Positions 48,835-58,815 of a stretch of 64,000 nucleotides of DNA are shown piece by piece. How positions within the stretch are numbered: position 1 is the stretch's first letter; every line of letters starts with the position of its first letter. Location of the stretch: contig NZ_FMIA01000002.1 in NCBI RefSeq assembly GCF_900091615.1, positions 2,852,001 to 2,916,000 on the forward strand, given 5' to 3'. A program made the translations under genes and the position numbers. The notes beneath the pieces were generated by a model, which was not told the origin of the DNA, did not search any database, and worked only from the letters and a program-made list of their open reading frames with translations. Origin of the DNA: Micromonospora yangpuensis. GTDB taxonomy: Bacteria > Actinomycetota > Actinomycetes > Mycobacteriales > Micromonosporaceae.

Positions 48835-49850
48835 CCGGCCGGCCGCGAACCGACCGGGCCGCGGTGATCACCGGGCTGGGCGGTTGGTTGCCGCCCCGGG
48901 TGGTCACCAACGACGACCTGGCCGCCCACCTGGACACCTCCGACGAGTGGATCCGCAGCCGGACCGGGATCGCCCGCCGGCACGTGGTCGACCCGGGCAC
49001 CGGCACCGCGACGCTTGCCGTCGAGGCGGGCGCGGCGGCGCTGAAGTCCGCCGGGGGTGGCGACGTCGACTCGGTCATCGTGGCGACCACCACCCCGGAC
49101 CGGCCGTGCCCGGCCACGGCACCGCAGGTCGCGGCGCGACTGGGCCTGGGTGCGGTGGCGGCGCACGACGTGTCGGCGGTCTGCACCGGTTTCGTCTACG
49201 GGCTGGCCACGGCGGTCGGTCAGATCGCCGCCGGGATCGCCGACCGGGTACTGGTCATCGGGGCGGAGGCGTTCTCCACGATCGTCAACCCGCGGGACCG
49301 GCACACCGCAGTGATCTTCGCCGACGGGGCGGGCGCCGTGGTGGTCCGCGCCGGCGCGCCGGACGAGCCCGGTGCCGTCGGTCCGTGTGTGCTCGGCAGC
49401 GACGGCGACCTCGCCGACCTGATCACCGTCCCGGCCGGTGGGTCGGCGCAGCGCTCCACCGGGCGACCGGCACCGCCGGAGGACCACTACTTCCAGATGC
49501 GCGGCCGGGACGTCTACCGGCACGCGGTGGAACGGACCACGGCCGCGGCCCAGACCGCCCTGGATCGGGCCGGCTGGCGGGCGGCCGACGTCGACCGGCT
49601 CATGCCGCACCAGGCCAACGCCCGGATCTGCGCCGCGGTGGCCGAGCGGCTGGGGATCGGCCCGGACCGGCAGGCGTCCAACATCGAGCGGGTCGGCAAC
49701 ACGGCGGCGGCGTCCATCCCGCTGCTGATGGTCGATGCCGCCGCGGAGGGCTCCCTCGCCCCCGGCGACCGGGTCCTGCTCGCGGCCTTCGGCGGCGGAG
49801 CGACCTGGGGCGCCACCACCCTCACCTGGCCCGTGCTGCCCGCCGTCTGA
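48831..49850 (+). CDS. beta-ketoacyl-ACP synthase III (FabH-type)
   Basis: 339 residues with the KASIII triad: Cys in VSAVCTGFVYG, His in LMPHQANARI and Asn in VGNTAAASIPL, plus SDEWIRSRTGIARRH near the start and FGGGATWGATTLTW at the end. It condenses a CoA starter with malonyl-ACP. Located with its own ACP and KASII genes, it likely builds a dedicated short or medium fatty chain for the amine half of the product. Confidence 0.92.
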   Translation: MTGRPRTDRAAVITGLGGWLPPRVVTNDDLAAHLDTSDEWIRSRTGIARRHVVDPGTGTATLAVEAGAAALKSAGGGDVDSVIVATTTPDRPCPATAPQVAARLGLGAVAAHDVSAVCTGFVYGLATAVGQIAAGIADRVLVIGAEAFSTIVNPRDRHTAVIFADGAGAVVVRAGAPDEPGAVGPCVLGSDGDLADLITVPAGGSAQRSTGRPAPPEDHYFQMRGRDVYRHAVERTTAAAQTALDRAGWRAADVDRLMPHQANARICAAVAERLGIGPDRQASNIERVGNTAAASIPLLMVDAAAEGSLAPGDRVLLAAFGGGATWGATTLTWPVLPAV

Positions 49851-49925
49851 GGCGACGGCCGGGTCCGCGCACACCAGTCAGCATCCCTCGCCGGGTGACC
49901 GGCGCGGCAACCGGAGGTGTCAACC

Positions 49926-50156
49926 ATGTACGAGCAGCTGAAGGCGATCATGGTCAGCAAGTTCCAGCTCGATCCGGCCGAGGTCGTCCCGGGGGTGACC
50001 CTCAAGGATCTCGAACTGGACTCCCTGGACATGGTGGAACTCAGCCTCGTGGTGGAGAAGGAGCTGGGCGTCTCCGTCTCCGACGACGAGCTGATCGAGG
50101 CGGCCGACGTCGCCGCCGTCGTCGCACTCATCGAGGCGCGACGGGTGCGGGTCTGA
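49926..50156 (+). CDS. acyl carrier protein 1
   Basis: A 76-residue fatty-acid-type ACP: MYEQLKAIMVSKFQLDP, phosphopantetheine site LELDSLDMVELSLVVEKELG. ATG 49926 follows GGAGGTGTC. Its stop overlaps the KASII start (TGATG). Works with the flanking KASIII and KASII. Confidence 0.93.
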   Translation: MYEQLKAIMVSKFQLDPAEVVPGVTLKDLELDSLDMVELSLVVEKELGVSVSDDELIEAADVAAVVALIEARRVRV

Positions 50157-51376
50157 TGCGGTCGGCGGAGATCGTGGTCACCGGCCTCGGTCTGGTGACC
50201 CCGGCCGGGATCGGGGTCGACGCCACCTGGGACCGGGTCTGCGCCGGGACGCCGACCGCCGCCCCCGACGCGGCACTGGCCGGGGGCCCGGTGGACTTCT
50301 CCTGCCGGGTGCCGGACTCGCCCGCCGCGCCCCTGCTGCCGCCGCGCCGGGCCCGGCGGATGGACCGCTTCGTGCAGTTCGCGGTCGTGGCCGCGCACGA
50401 GGCGGTCGCCGACGCCGGGCTCGACCCGAGCCGGTGGGACGGCGCCCGGGTGGGGATCGTGCTGGGCTGCGCCGACGGCGGGCCGGCCACGGTGGAACAG
50501 CAGCACCGGGTGCTGCTGGCCGAGGGCCCCGGTCAGGTGTCGTCGCTGCTGCTGCCGATGCAACTGCCGAACATGGTCGCCGGCCAGCTTGCCATCGAGC
50601 TGGGCGCGACCGGGCCGAACCTCGTCGTGGCGACCGCCTGTGCCTCCGGTGCCACCGCGATCGGTCTGGCCCGGGACCTGCTCCTGCTGGACCGGTGCGA
50701 CATCGTCCTCACCGGTGGCACCGAAGCCATGATCACTCCGCTGGTGATGGCCGGATTCGCGCAGATGGGGGCGTTGTCGCGGCGGCGCGAGGACCCGGCG
50801 GCCGCGGCCCGCCCGTTCGACGTGGCCCGGGACGGCTTCGTGGCCGGTGAGGGAGCCGGCGTGCTGGTCCTGGAGCGCCGGCCCGACGCCGTGGCGCGCC
50901 GGGTGCGGGTCCGGGCCCGGATCGCCGGGGCCGGCAGCAGCGCGGACGCCCACCACGTCACCGCCCCCGACCCGCAGGGCCGGGGCGCGGAGGCGGCCAT
51001 CCGGGCGGCGCTCGTGCAGGCCGGCGTGACCGGGGCCGAGGTGGACCACGTCAACGCACACGGCACCGGAACCCCGCTCAACGACCTCGTCGAGTCCCAG
51101 GTGGTGCACCGGGTGATCGGCCGGCACACCCTGGTCACCTCGACCAAGGCCGTCACCGGTCACCTCTTCGGCGCGGCCGGTGCGGTCGAGACCGCCCTGG
51201 CGGTGCTCACCGTCGAGCAGGGCATGGTTCCCCCGACCGCCAACCTGGACGACCCCGACCCCCGGATCGAGGTGGAGGTGGCGCAGAAGCCCACCCCCCG
51301 GCGGGTCGACCTGGCCGTGAGTACCTCGCTGGGCTTCGGTGGGCAGAACGCCGCGGTGCTGGTGGGCCGGGCGTGA
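50156..51376 (+). CDS. beta-ketoacyl-ACP synthase II (FabF-type)
   Basis: 406 residues with the KASII triad: Cys in VATACASGATAIG, His in NAHGTGTPLND and His in TGHLFGAAGAVET, plus LSTSLGFGGQN-type ending. It elongates the ACP-bound chain with malonyl units. Reduction and dehydration steps are not encoded with it and would rely on primary fatty-acid synthesis enzymes. Confidence 0.92.
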   Translation: MRSAEIVVTGLGLVTPAGIGVDATWDRVCAGTPTAAPDAALAGGPVDFSCRVPDSPAAPLLPPRRARRMDRFVQFAVVAAHEAVADAGLDPSRWDGARVGIVLGCADGGPATVEQQHRVLLAEGPGQVSSLLLPMQLPNMVAGQLAIELGATGPNLVVATACASGATAIGLARDLLLLDRCDIVLTGGTEAMITPLVMAGFAQMGALSRRREDPAAAARPFDVARDGFVAGEGAGVLVLERRPDAVARRVRVRARIAGAGSSADAHHVTAPDPQGRGAEAAIRAALVQAGVTGAEVDHVNAHGTGTPLNDLVESQVVHRVIGRHTLVTSTKAVTGHLFGAAGAVETALAVLTVEQGMVPPTANLDDPDPRIEVEVAQKPTPRRVDLAVSTSLGFGGQNAAVLVGRA

Positions 51377-51489
51377 CGTCGTCGGCACCCACCGGCGCGG
51401 CCCGACCCGTCAGCGGGTGGTCAGGGAGGGATCAGCACCAGGGCGCAGTCTTTTCCGTGCAGACACGTTTCCGCGAAGGAGGCCGATCA

Positions 51490-52602
51490 ATGCAGGCCAA
51501 AGAGGCGTCGACCGGGACCGCCACGACGGCGCCACGCAGCGGACTGGTCGGCGTGGACCCGGCCAGGGCTTCCGCCAAGGAGGTGGGCAACCACTTCGCC
51601 GCCCTCGCCCGGCAGGTGCGTGCGGCCGGGCTGCTGGAGCTCTCCCCGGCGCGTTACTACGGCCGGCTGGCCTTCAACGCCGCGCTCTTCCTCGCCGGGC
51701 TGGTCGCGTTCTTCCTGATCGGCGACTCGTGGTGGCAGTTGGCCGTCGCCGCCTGGATGGGGATCAGCTCGGCGCAGAGCGCCTTCATGTGGCACGACGC
51801 CGGGCACAAGGCCATGTTCCGTGGGCGGTGGGCCACGGTCATGGGCATGGTGCATGCCAACCTGCTCAACGGCGTCAGCTTCGGCTGGTGGGTCAACCAC
51901 CACAACCGGCACCACAGCTTCCCGAACAACCTCGACCTCGACCCCGACATCGGTCGCCGGACGGCGATCTTCGACATGGGCCAGTACCCGAGTCGCAACC
52001 GATGGGGCCGGTTCGTGGTCCGCCACCAACGGACGCTCTTCTTCGTGCTGCTGGTGCTGGAGGGCTACAAGATGCGGCGGACCTCCCTGGTCGCGCTCTT
52101 CCGTAGCAACCTGCGCCAGCCGGTCCTGGAGGGGTTGATCATCGTGGCCAACATGGCGATCTACCTGACCGCCGTCTTCCTGGTGCTCTCGCCGCTCAAG
52201 GCGATCGCGTTCCTCGCGGTGCAGCACGCCGTGCTCGGTGTCTACTTCGGACTCATCTTCGCCCCCAACCACAAGGGCATGGAGGTCCGCTCCGGTGAGG
52301 AGTCGCTGGACTGGCTGGAGCGTCAGGTGCTGACCTCGCGCAACATCCGACCCTCCGGCCTCGTCGACTGGCTCTACGGAGGGCTGAACTACCAGGTGGA
52401 ACACCATCTCTTCCCCACCATGCCCCGGATGAACCTGGGCCGGTGCCGCCCGCTGGTCCAGGAGTACTGCGCCCGCCAGGGCATCCCGTACCGGGAGGTC
52501 GGACTGGTCGAGTCGTACCGGGAGGTCGCGACCTTCCTGCACGAGGTGAGCGAGCCCGCCCGGCGCGGCGTGCCGGTGACCACCGGACCCACCGCCTCCT
52601 GA
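51490..52602 (+). CDS. membrane fatty-acid desaturase
   Basis: 370 residues with the three His boxes of acyl-lipid or acyl-ACP desaturases: HDAGH in FMWHDAGHKAM, HHNRHH in WWVNHHNRHHSF, and QVEHH in LNYQVEHHLFP, separated by hydrophobic segments. The ATG at 51490 has AAGGAGG upstream; an earlier start at 51373 is possible but not supported. It would introduce a double bond into the cluster's fatty chain, so the product is probably unsaturated. Confidence 0.92.
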   Translation: MQAKEASTGTATTAPRSGLVGVDPARASAKEVGNHFAALARQVRAAGLLELSPARYYGRLAFNAALFLAGLVAFFLIGDSWWQLAVAAWMGISSAQSAFMWHDAGHKAMFRGRWATVMGMVHANLLNGVSFGWWVNHHNRHHSFPNNLDLDPDIGRRTAIFDMGQYPSRNRWGRFVVRHQRTLFFVLLVLEGYKMRRTSLVALFRSNLRQPVLEGLIIVANMAIYLTAVFLVLSPLKAIAFLAVQHAVLGVYFGLIFAPNHKGMEVRSGEESLDWLERQVLTSRNIRPSGLVDWLYGGLNYQVEHHLFPTMPRMNLGRCRPLVQEYCARQGIPYREVGLVESYREVATFLHEVSEPARRGVPVTTGPTAS

Positions 52603-52688
52603 CCGTGACCGCGACGCGGCCGGGGCCTCCCGGCCGCGGCCGCGCCGGTGACCGCGCCCCCGGCACGAACGAACGACGAGGTGTCCCC

Positions 52689-53033
52689 ATGACCGAAGCC
52701 CTGCCCGATGTCGCGCACCTGCACGACCTGCCGGCCTCCGAGCGCCGGGAGGCGCTGGAGAACCTGGTCCTCGCGCAGTTCAAGACCGCCCTGCTGATGG
52801 ACGACGACGAGGACCTGCCGCTGGAGAGCGGCTTCTTCGACCTCGGCCTGACCTCCCTGCGCCTGATCGAGCTGCGGCAGCGACTCGAACGGCAGCTCGG
52901 CCTCGGCATCGACGCGACGGTGCTGTTCAACCGGCCGACCATCGACCAGCTGGTCGACCACCTGGTACGGGAGTTCGACCCGACCCGGCCCGCCGAGCCC
53001 GTCGTCGCGGCCCCGGTGGAGGCCGTGTCATGA
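52689..53033 (+). CDS. acyl carrier protein 2 (PKS-type)
   Basis: A 114-residue stand-alone carrier protein. The attachment site is DLGLTSLRLIELRQRLERQLG: the Asp of the usual DSL triplet is Thr, the Ser is retained. A 25-residue N-terminal extension and a Pro/Ala-rich tail flank the domain. Its stop overlaps the PKS start (ATGA). It may present the chain to, or receive it from, the polyketide synthase. Confidence 0.88.
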   Translation: MTEALPDVAHLHDLPASERREALENLVLAQFKTALLMDDDEDLPLESGFFDLGLTSLRLIELRQRLERQLGLGIDATVLFNRPTIDQLVDHLVREFDPTRPAEPVVAAPVEAVS

Positions 53034-56000
53034 CCGACGCGGCACCGCGGTCGGTCCCGACGGTGGAGGAACTGCTGGCCGAGCGGTACGAGCCGATCGC
53101 GATCGTCGGCGTCGGACTGCGCTTCCCCGGTGGCTGCAACTCGGTGGAGGACTTCGACGTCTTCCTGCGCGAGGGCCGCTCGGGCATCGTCGACCTGCCC
53201 GGGGACCGCTGGGACGTGGCCGCCTTCACCCCGCGTGAGCCGGGCGAACGCGGCAAGATCCAGACCACCGGCGGGGGGTTCCTGGACCGGATCGACCAGT
53301 TCGACGCCGGCTTCTTCAACATCTCCCCGAAGGAGGCGCAGTACATCGACCCGCAGCAGCGGATGCTGCTGGAGACCGCGTGGCAGGCGTTGGAACACGC
53401 CAACATCGACCCGGCTCCGCTGCGCCGGGGCAACGGCGGCGTGTACGTCGGCGCCAGCTCCATCGACTACGCCCTGGAGATCAGCGAACTGCCCTACGCC
53501 GATCTCGACGGACACCTCGCCTCCGGCATCACCATGTTCCCGCTCTCCGGCCGGCTGTCGTACTTCCTGGGCTGGCGGGGGCCGAGCGTGAGCGTCGACA
53601 CCGCCTGCTCCTCCTCGCTGACCGCGCTGCACCTGGCGGTGCAGGCACTGCGCGCGGGGGAGTGCGACCTCGCGCTCTGCGGTGGCGTGAACGCGCTGCA
53701 CCACCCGAGGATCCCGGTGATCTTCTCGCACGGGCAGATGCTCGCCCCCGACGGGCTGTGCAAGACCTTCGACGAGTCCGCCGACGGCTACGTCCGGGCC
53801 GAGGGCTGCGGCGTGGTGGTACTCAAGCGCCTCTCCCGCGCCCACGCCGACGGTGACCGGGTGCTGGCGGTGATCCGTGGCACGGCGGTCGGCCAGGACG
53901 GCGACAGCGCCGGACTCACCGTGCCCAACGGCGCCGCCCAGGAGGTGGTCATCCGCAACGCGCTGGCCGCCGCCCGGCTCACCCCGGCCGACATCCAGTA
54001 CGTCGAGGCGCACGGCACCGGCACCCCGCTGGGCGACCCGATCGAGCTGGGCGCGATCAACGACGTCTTCGCCGAGTCGCACCGCGACGGCAACCCCCTG
54101 CTGGTCGGCTCGGTCAAGACCAACCTCGGGCACATGGAACCCGCCTCCGGCATCGTCGGACTGATCAAGACGATGCTCCAACTCCGCTCGGCGACCATCT
54201 ACCCGCACCTGAACCTGCGCACCCCGTCCCGGCGCATCCCCTGGGCCAGCTACCCCGTCGAGGTGCCCACCGAGTGTCGCCCGTGGCCGGCGTCGACCCG
54301 CCGGGCCGTGGTGAACAGCTTCGGTTTCGCCGGCACCATCGCCGCCGTGGTGCTGGAGCAGGCCCCGCCGGAGCCGGCGCCCGCGTCGACCGGCCCGGAC
54401 CTCCGGCCGGCCGGGCACGTCTTCACCCTCTCCGCCAAGGGCGCGGTCGCGCTGCGGGCGCAGGCCGAGGCGTACCGGCAGCACCTGGCCGAACGGGCCG
54501 ACGTCGACCTGGACCGGCTCTGCTACACCGGCAACGTCGGCCGGACCCACCACAGCCACCGCCGCGCCGGGATCGTCGCCGACCCCGGGCAGCTCGACGC
54601 GCTGCTGGCGGCGATCGCCGCCGACGAGGACCCGCCCGCGCCCGCCGGCATCCGCAAGGTCGCGTTCATGTTCAGCGGCCAGGGCTCCCAGTACGCGGGC
54701 ATGGGCGCCGACCTCTACCACCGTTTCCCGGTCTTCCGGCGGTGTGTCGACGAGTGCGACGACCTCTTCGCCGCCCCCCTGGGCCGCTCGGTGCGGGCCC
54801 TGCTCCTCGGCGACCTCACCGACCCCACCGAGATCGACCAGACCTGGCTCACCCAGCCGGCCCTGTTCACCCTCGAACTGGCCCTGGCGCGGCTCTGGAC
54901 CTCGTGGGGGATCCGCCCCAACGTGCTGCTCGGGCACAGCATCGGCGAGGTGGTCGCCGCCACCGTGGCGGGCCTGTTCACCGTCGAGGACGCGGTGACC
55001 CTGGTCAGCGCGCGCGGACGACTCATGCAGTCGGTCACCGCCCCGGGCGGCATGGCCGCGGTGCACGCCGACGTCGAACAGGTGGAGCCGATGCTGGCCA
55101 GCCGGGTGCAGCTGGCCGTGGCGGCGGTCAACAGCCCGGGGCAGTGCGTGGTCTCCGGGGCGTCGGCGGAGCTGGACAGCTTCCTGGCCGACCTGCGCGG
55201 GCAGGGGATCCGGGTCGACCGGCTCACCGTCTCGCACGCCTTCCACTCCCCGTTGATGGCCGAGGTCTTCGACGAGTTCCGGGCCGCGTTGGCCGGGATC
55301 ACCTTCCACGAGCCGACCGTCACGCTGGTCTCCAACCTCACCGGCGCGGTCGCCCGGTACGCCGAGGTCGCCGACCCGGAGTACTGGGTACGGCACATCG
55401 GCGAGCCGGTGCGTTTCCTGGCCGGGGTGCGGGCGATCGCCAGGCGTGGCCGGCACGCGATCATCGAGCTCGGGCCGTCCGGCACGTTGACCGCGCAGGC
55501 CCGCCAGTGTGTGCCGGCCGACTCGCAGCGGTGGTTCGTCAGCCTCAGCCGGCGTGAGCGTACCGCCGAGGTGACCCTGCGCTCGCTCGCCGACCTCTAC
55601 ACCGCCGGGCTGCCGGTCTCCTGGACCGGCGTGCACCAGGACCGGCCGAAGCACACAGTGGACCTGCCCACCTACCGCTTCCAGCGTCGGCGGTACTGGC
55701 TACCGGCGGCCAGCGGGCAGGCCGAGGCGGCCACCGCGACCGCTCCCGGCGAGCACCCGCTGCTCGGCCGGGAGGTCCCCGGCGCGCAGCCCCGCGAGTT
55801 CACCGCCCGGTACCGGGCCACCGGCCCCGCCCCCCTCGGCGACCACGTCGTCGACGGCACGGTCGTGGTGCCGCTGTCGGCGGTGGTCGAACTGCTCCTC
55901 GCCGTCCAGGACGAGGTCTTCGGCCAGCACGGTGGCGCCCTGCGTGAGGTGACGCTGCACGCGCCGCTGACGCTCACCGACGAGCCCACCGTGGTCCGTA

Positions 56001-58792
56001 CCCGGTTGACCCCCCGGGGCGACGACGCGGTGGAGGTGCGGGTGTCCAGTGGCGGCGGCGCCGACGAGACCCTGCACGCCAGCGCGGTCGTGACCGAGTC
56101 GGCGGAACCGGCCGGCCCCGCCGGCGACCCGGGTACCCCCGACGGGGTGGTCGACGACGAGCGCGACGGTGACACCGGCTACCTCGACCTGGCCTCGGTC
56201 GGCCGGACACCGGGGCCCCGACTGCGGCTGCTGACCCGGGCGGTACGGCACGGCGAGGTGATCACCGGTGCGCTTACCAACCGGCAGGCGCTGCCCGGCG
56301 AGCACCTACCGGTCGACGTGCTGGAGTGCGCGTTGCAGGCGATCTCCGTACTGCACCCGGCCGGCCCCGGACAGCTGCCGACGGCGGCCGGATCGGTCCG
56401 GCTCTTCCGGCGGCCCCGGGGCGAGCGGGTGCTGGTCAGGGCCCGGCTGCGGCCCCCGACCGACACGGATCCGACGGGGCAGGCCGACGTGCTGCTCCTG
56501 GACGGGGACCGACCGGTCGCCGAGTTGCTCGGGGTGCGGTTGGCCGCCACCGACCCGGCCCGGCCGCGCAGCTTCACCCATCGGGTCGACTGGCTGCGGG
56601 AGAGCCGTATCGCCGTCGCGGGTCCGGCCCGCCACGTCGTGCTGGCCCACGCCGATCCGGACACCCGGGCCGCGTTGACCGGCCTCGACCCCGCCGCCGG
56701 GATCACCGTGACGCCGGTGCCGGGACCGGACGAGCTGGCCGCCGCGCTTGGCGATCCGACCGTCACCGACGTGGCCTGGTTCTGGCGGGGCGGGGCAGGC
56801 CCGATGTCGGCCGGGCGGCTCACCGCCGAGTCCGAGGAGAACTACCGGGACCTGCTGCGCACGGTGGCCGCCGTCGACCGTGCCGGCGCCGAACGGCCGC
56901 CGCGGATCTGGCTGGTCACTCAGGGGGCGCAGACCCTGCCCGGCGATGCGTCCGGGACCGGCGGGACCCTCTGCGCCGCGTCCGTCTGGGGCTTCGGCCC
57001 GGTGCTGCTCACCGAGTACCCGCAGTACCGGGCGACCATGGTGGACCTGGGCGGGCCGGCGGATCTCGCCGCGCTCGTCGACGAGTGGCGGGCCAGCCGT
57101 CCGGACGAGGTGCAGCTCGCCTTCCGCGCCGGCCGGAGGTACGCGCGACGGCTGCTGCCCGGTGAGCACACCCCGCCGTGGCCGGGCGGGTTCACCGTAG
57201 GGACCCGTGACGACGGTCAGGTGGAGTTGGCGCCCGCCCCGGTGACCCCGCCCGCAGCCGGTGAGCTGCGGGTCCGGCTGGACCGGGTCGCACCGCTGCC
57301 CGACGGGCGGGTGGTCGGCGTGGGCACCGTGCGGCAGGTCGGTGCCGAGGGCGGGTTCACCCCCGGCGGCACGGTCGTGGTCGCGTACCGGGGTGCGGTG
57401 GCCCGGTCGGTGACCCTGCCGGTGGCCGGCGCGCTGGCGCTGCCCGACCCGGCCCGGTCGACCGCCGCGGTGGCGGTGGCCGCCGCGGCACTGGCCGACG
57501 GCACCGACCTGGCAGCCCTGCCGGACGCGGCCCGGATGGCCATCGCGCTGGCCGACTGCACCGGCCTGCCGGAGATCACCCAGTACCCGCTCGACGAGGC
57601 CGCCGAGGCGTTGCGGGTGGCCGGGCGGGAACCGCAGCCGGGCCGGGTGCTGCTGCGCCTGGAACCCGGACCGACCGACGCGGCTCCGTCGACCGACGGC
57701 GGGGCGGGCGCGCGGATCCGGCCGGACCGGACGTACGTGGTCACCGGTGGTCTCGGTGGGCTCGGCCTGGTCACCGCTCGGAAGCTGGTCGACCTCGGTG
57801 CGCGGCATCTGACCCTGGTCAGCCGCTCCGGCCGGGCCACGCCGGAGGCCGCCGCGGTCCTCACCGAGCTGCGCAAGCGGGCCGAGGTGCTGTTGGTCGC
57901 GGCCGATGTCGGTCGCCCCGGCGACGTGGACCGGCTGACCGACCAGCTGCGGGCGCTCGACCGGCCGGTCGGCGGGTTCGTGCACGCGGCCGGCGCGATC
58001 GGCAAGGAGTTGATCGCCAAGCTCGACTGGCCGGCGGTCGACGAGCAGTTCGGACCCAAGGTGTACGGCGGCTGGCTGCTGCACGAGGCGAGCCGTCGGT
58101 TCCCGGAGCACGAGTTCTTCGTGGTCTACTCCTCGGTCGCGGCGATCGTCGGTGGTGCGACCCAGGCCCACTACGCGGCGGCCAGCGCGTTCCTCGACGC
58201 CCTGGCCGTCTGGCGGGCGGCACAGGGGCTGCCCGCGTTGAGCATCAACTGGGGTGCCTGGGCGCAGGTGGGCATGTCGGCCCGCCTGGACGAGCAGTTC
58301 GTCCGGGAGATCGACCGCAGCGGCATCCGCTTCTTCTCTCCGGCACGGGCGCTGGCCACCCTGACCGAGCTGTGGCAGCGACCGGTGGCGCACCGGGTGG
58401 TCGGTGAGTACGACTGGGCGCGGATCGCCGGCGCCAACCCGTCCGGCAACGCCCTCTACTCGCGGGTGGTCGACCCGGACGCCGGTGCGGGTGAGGGCTC
58501 GGACCTGCACGGGCGGCTGCTGCGCCCGGAGGCAGACCGGGCCGCCCTGATCGGCGCGCTGGTCCGGGAGCAGGTCGCCCGGGCGTTGCACCTGGACAGC
58601 GCCGCGGACCTCGACCAGAGCGTGGAGTTCGTCGCGCTCGGGCTGGACTCGCTGATGGCGGTCGAGCTCAAGACCGGACTGGAGCGGGAACTGCGGCTGG
58701 CGTTGCCCGCCTCGCTCACCTTCGACCACCCCTCGCCGCGGCAGCTCGTGGAGTTCCTCGACCGCCGCTTCGCCGCGGAGCACGTCCGCTGA
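53030..58792 (+). CDS. single-module type I polyketide synthase KS-AT-DH-(remnant ER)-KR-ACP
   Basis: 1920 residues. KS (about 20-445): VDTACSSSLTALHLA, EAHGTGTPLGDP, KTNLGHMEPA, all catalytic. AT (about 545-850): GHSIGEVVAA and SHAFHSPLM, the HAFH motif for malonyl-CoA. DH (about 905-1185): HVVDGTVVVP intact, but the second motif is VLECALQA with Glu for Asp. A KR structural half and then about 160 residues (VRVRLDRVAPLPDGRVVGVGTV to PLDEAAEALRVAG) look like an enoylreductase that lost its NADPH-binding core. KR (about 1565-1795): TGGLGGLGLV, Lys in PKVYGGW, Ser in VYSSVAA, Tyr in AHYAAASAF. ACP (about 1830-1905): LGLDSLMAVELK. No thioesterase domain. Predicted to add one malonyl unit and reduce it. 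Confidence 0.93.
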   Translation: MTDAAPRSVPTVEELLAERYEPIAIVGVGLRFPGGCNSVEDFDVFLREGRSGIVDLPGDRWDVAAFTPREPGERGKIQTTGGGFLDRIDQFDAGFFNISPKEAQYIDPQQRMLLETAWQALEHANIDPAPLRRGNGGVYVGASSIDYALEISELPYADLDGHLASGITMFPLSGRLSYFLGWRGPSVSVDTACSSSLTALHLAVQALRAGECDLALCGGVNALHHPRIPVIFSHGQMLAPDGLCKTFDESADGYVRAEGCGVVVLKRLSRAHADGDRVLAVIRGTAVGQDGDSAGLTVPNGAAQEVVIRNALAAARLTPADIQYVEAHGTGTPLGDPIELGAINDVFAESHRDGNPLLVGSVKTNLGHMEPASGIVGLIKTMLQLRSATIYPHLNLRTPSRRIPWASYPVEVPTECRPWPASTRRAVVNSFGFAGTIAAVVLEQAPPEPAPASTGPDLRPAGHVFTLSAKGAVALRAQAEAYRQHLAERADVDLDRLCYTGNVGRTHHSHRRAGIVADPGQLDALLAAIAADEDPPAPAGIRKVAFMFSGQGSQYAGMGADLYHRFPVFRRCVDECDDLFAAPLGRSVRALLLGDLTDPTEIDQTWLTQPALFTLELALARLWTSWGIRPNVLLGHSIGEVVAATVAGLFTVEDAVTLVSARGRLMQSVTAPGGMAAVHADVEQVEPMLASRVQLAVAAVNSPGQCVVSGASAELDSFLADLRGQGIRVDRLTVSHAFHSPLMAEVFDEFRAALAGITFHEPTVTLVSNLTGAVARYAEVADPEYWVRHIGEPVRFLAGVRAIARRGRHAIIELGPSGTLTAQARQCVPADSQRWFVSLSRRERTAEVTLRSLADLYTAGLPVSWTGVHQDRPKHTVDLPTYRFQRRRYWLPAASGQAEAATATAPGEHPLLGREVPGAQPREFTARYRATGPAPLGDHVVDGTVVVPLSAVVELLLAVQDEVFGQHGGALREVTLHAPLTLTDEPTVVRTRLTPRGDDAVEVRVSSGGGADETLHASAVVTESAEPAGPAGDPGTPDGVVDDERDGDTGYLDLASVGRTPGPRLRLLTRAVRHGEVITGALTNRQALPGEHLPVDVLECALQAISVLHPAGPGQLPTAAGSVRLFRRPRGERVLVRARLRPPTDTDPTGQADVLLLDGDRPVAELLGVRLAATDPARPRSFTHRVDWLRESRIAVAGPARHVVLAHADPDTRAALTGLDPAAGITVTPVPGPDELAAALGDPTVTDVAWFWRGGAGPMSAGRLTAESEENYRDLLRTVAAVDRAGAERPPRIWLVTQGAQTLPGDASGTGGTLCAASVWGFGPVLLTEYPQYRATMVDLGGPADLAALVDEWRASRPDEVQLAFRAGRRYARRLLPGEHTPPWPGGFTVGTRDDGQVELAPAPVTPPAAGELRVRLDRVAPLPDGRVVGVGTVRQVGAEGGFTPGGTVVVAYRGAVARSVTLPVAGALALPDPARSTAAVAVAAAALADGTDLAALPDAARMAIALADCTGLPEITQYPLDEAAEALRVAGREPQPGRVLLRLEPGPTDAAPSTDGGAGARIRPDRTYVVTGGLGGLGLVTARKLVDLGARHLTLVSRSGRATPEAAAVLTELRKRAEVLLVAADVGRPGDVDRLTDQLRALDRPVGGFVHAAGAIGKELIAKLDWPAVDEQFGPKVYGGWLLHEASRRFPEHEFFVVYSSVAAIVGGATQAHYAAASAFLDALAVWRAAQGLPALSINWGAWAQVGMSARLDEQFVREIDRSGIRFFSPARALATLTELWQRPVAHRVVGEYDWARIAGANPSGNALYSRVVDPDAGAGEGSDLHGRLLRPEADRAALIGALVREQVARALHLDSAADLDQSVEFVALGLDSLMAVELKTGLERELRLALPASLTFDHPSPRQLVEFLDRRFAAEHVR

Positions 58793-58815
58793 CCACACAC
58801 ATCCGTGGAGGAGCT

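Noticed and set aside
52253..55654. 1133-codon minus-strand frame opposite the desaturase, ACP and PKS genes
   Set aside because: Antisense to genes with intact catalytic motifs; its translation is low-complexity Gly/Val/Arg/Asp-rich without recognisable domains.
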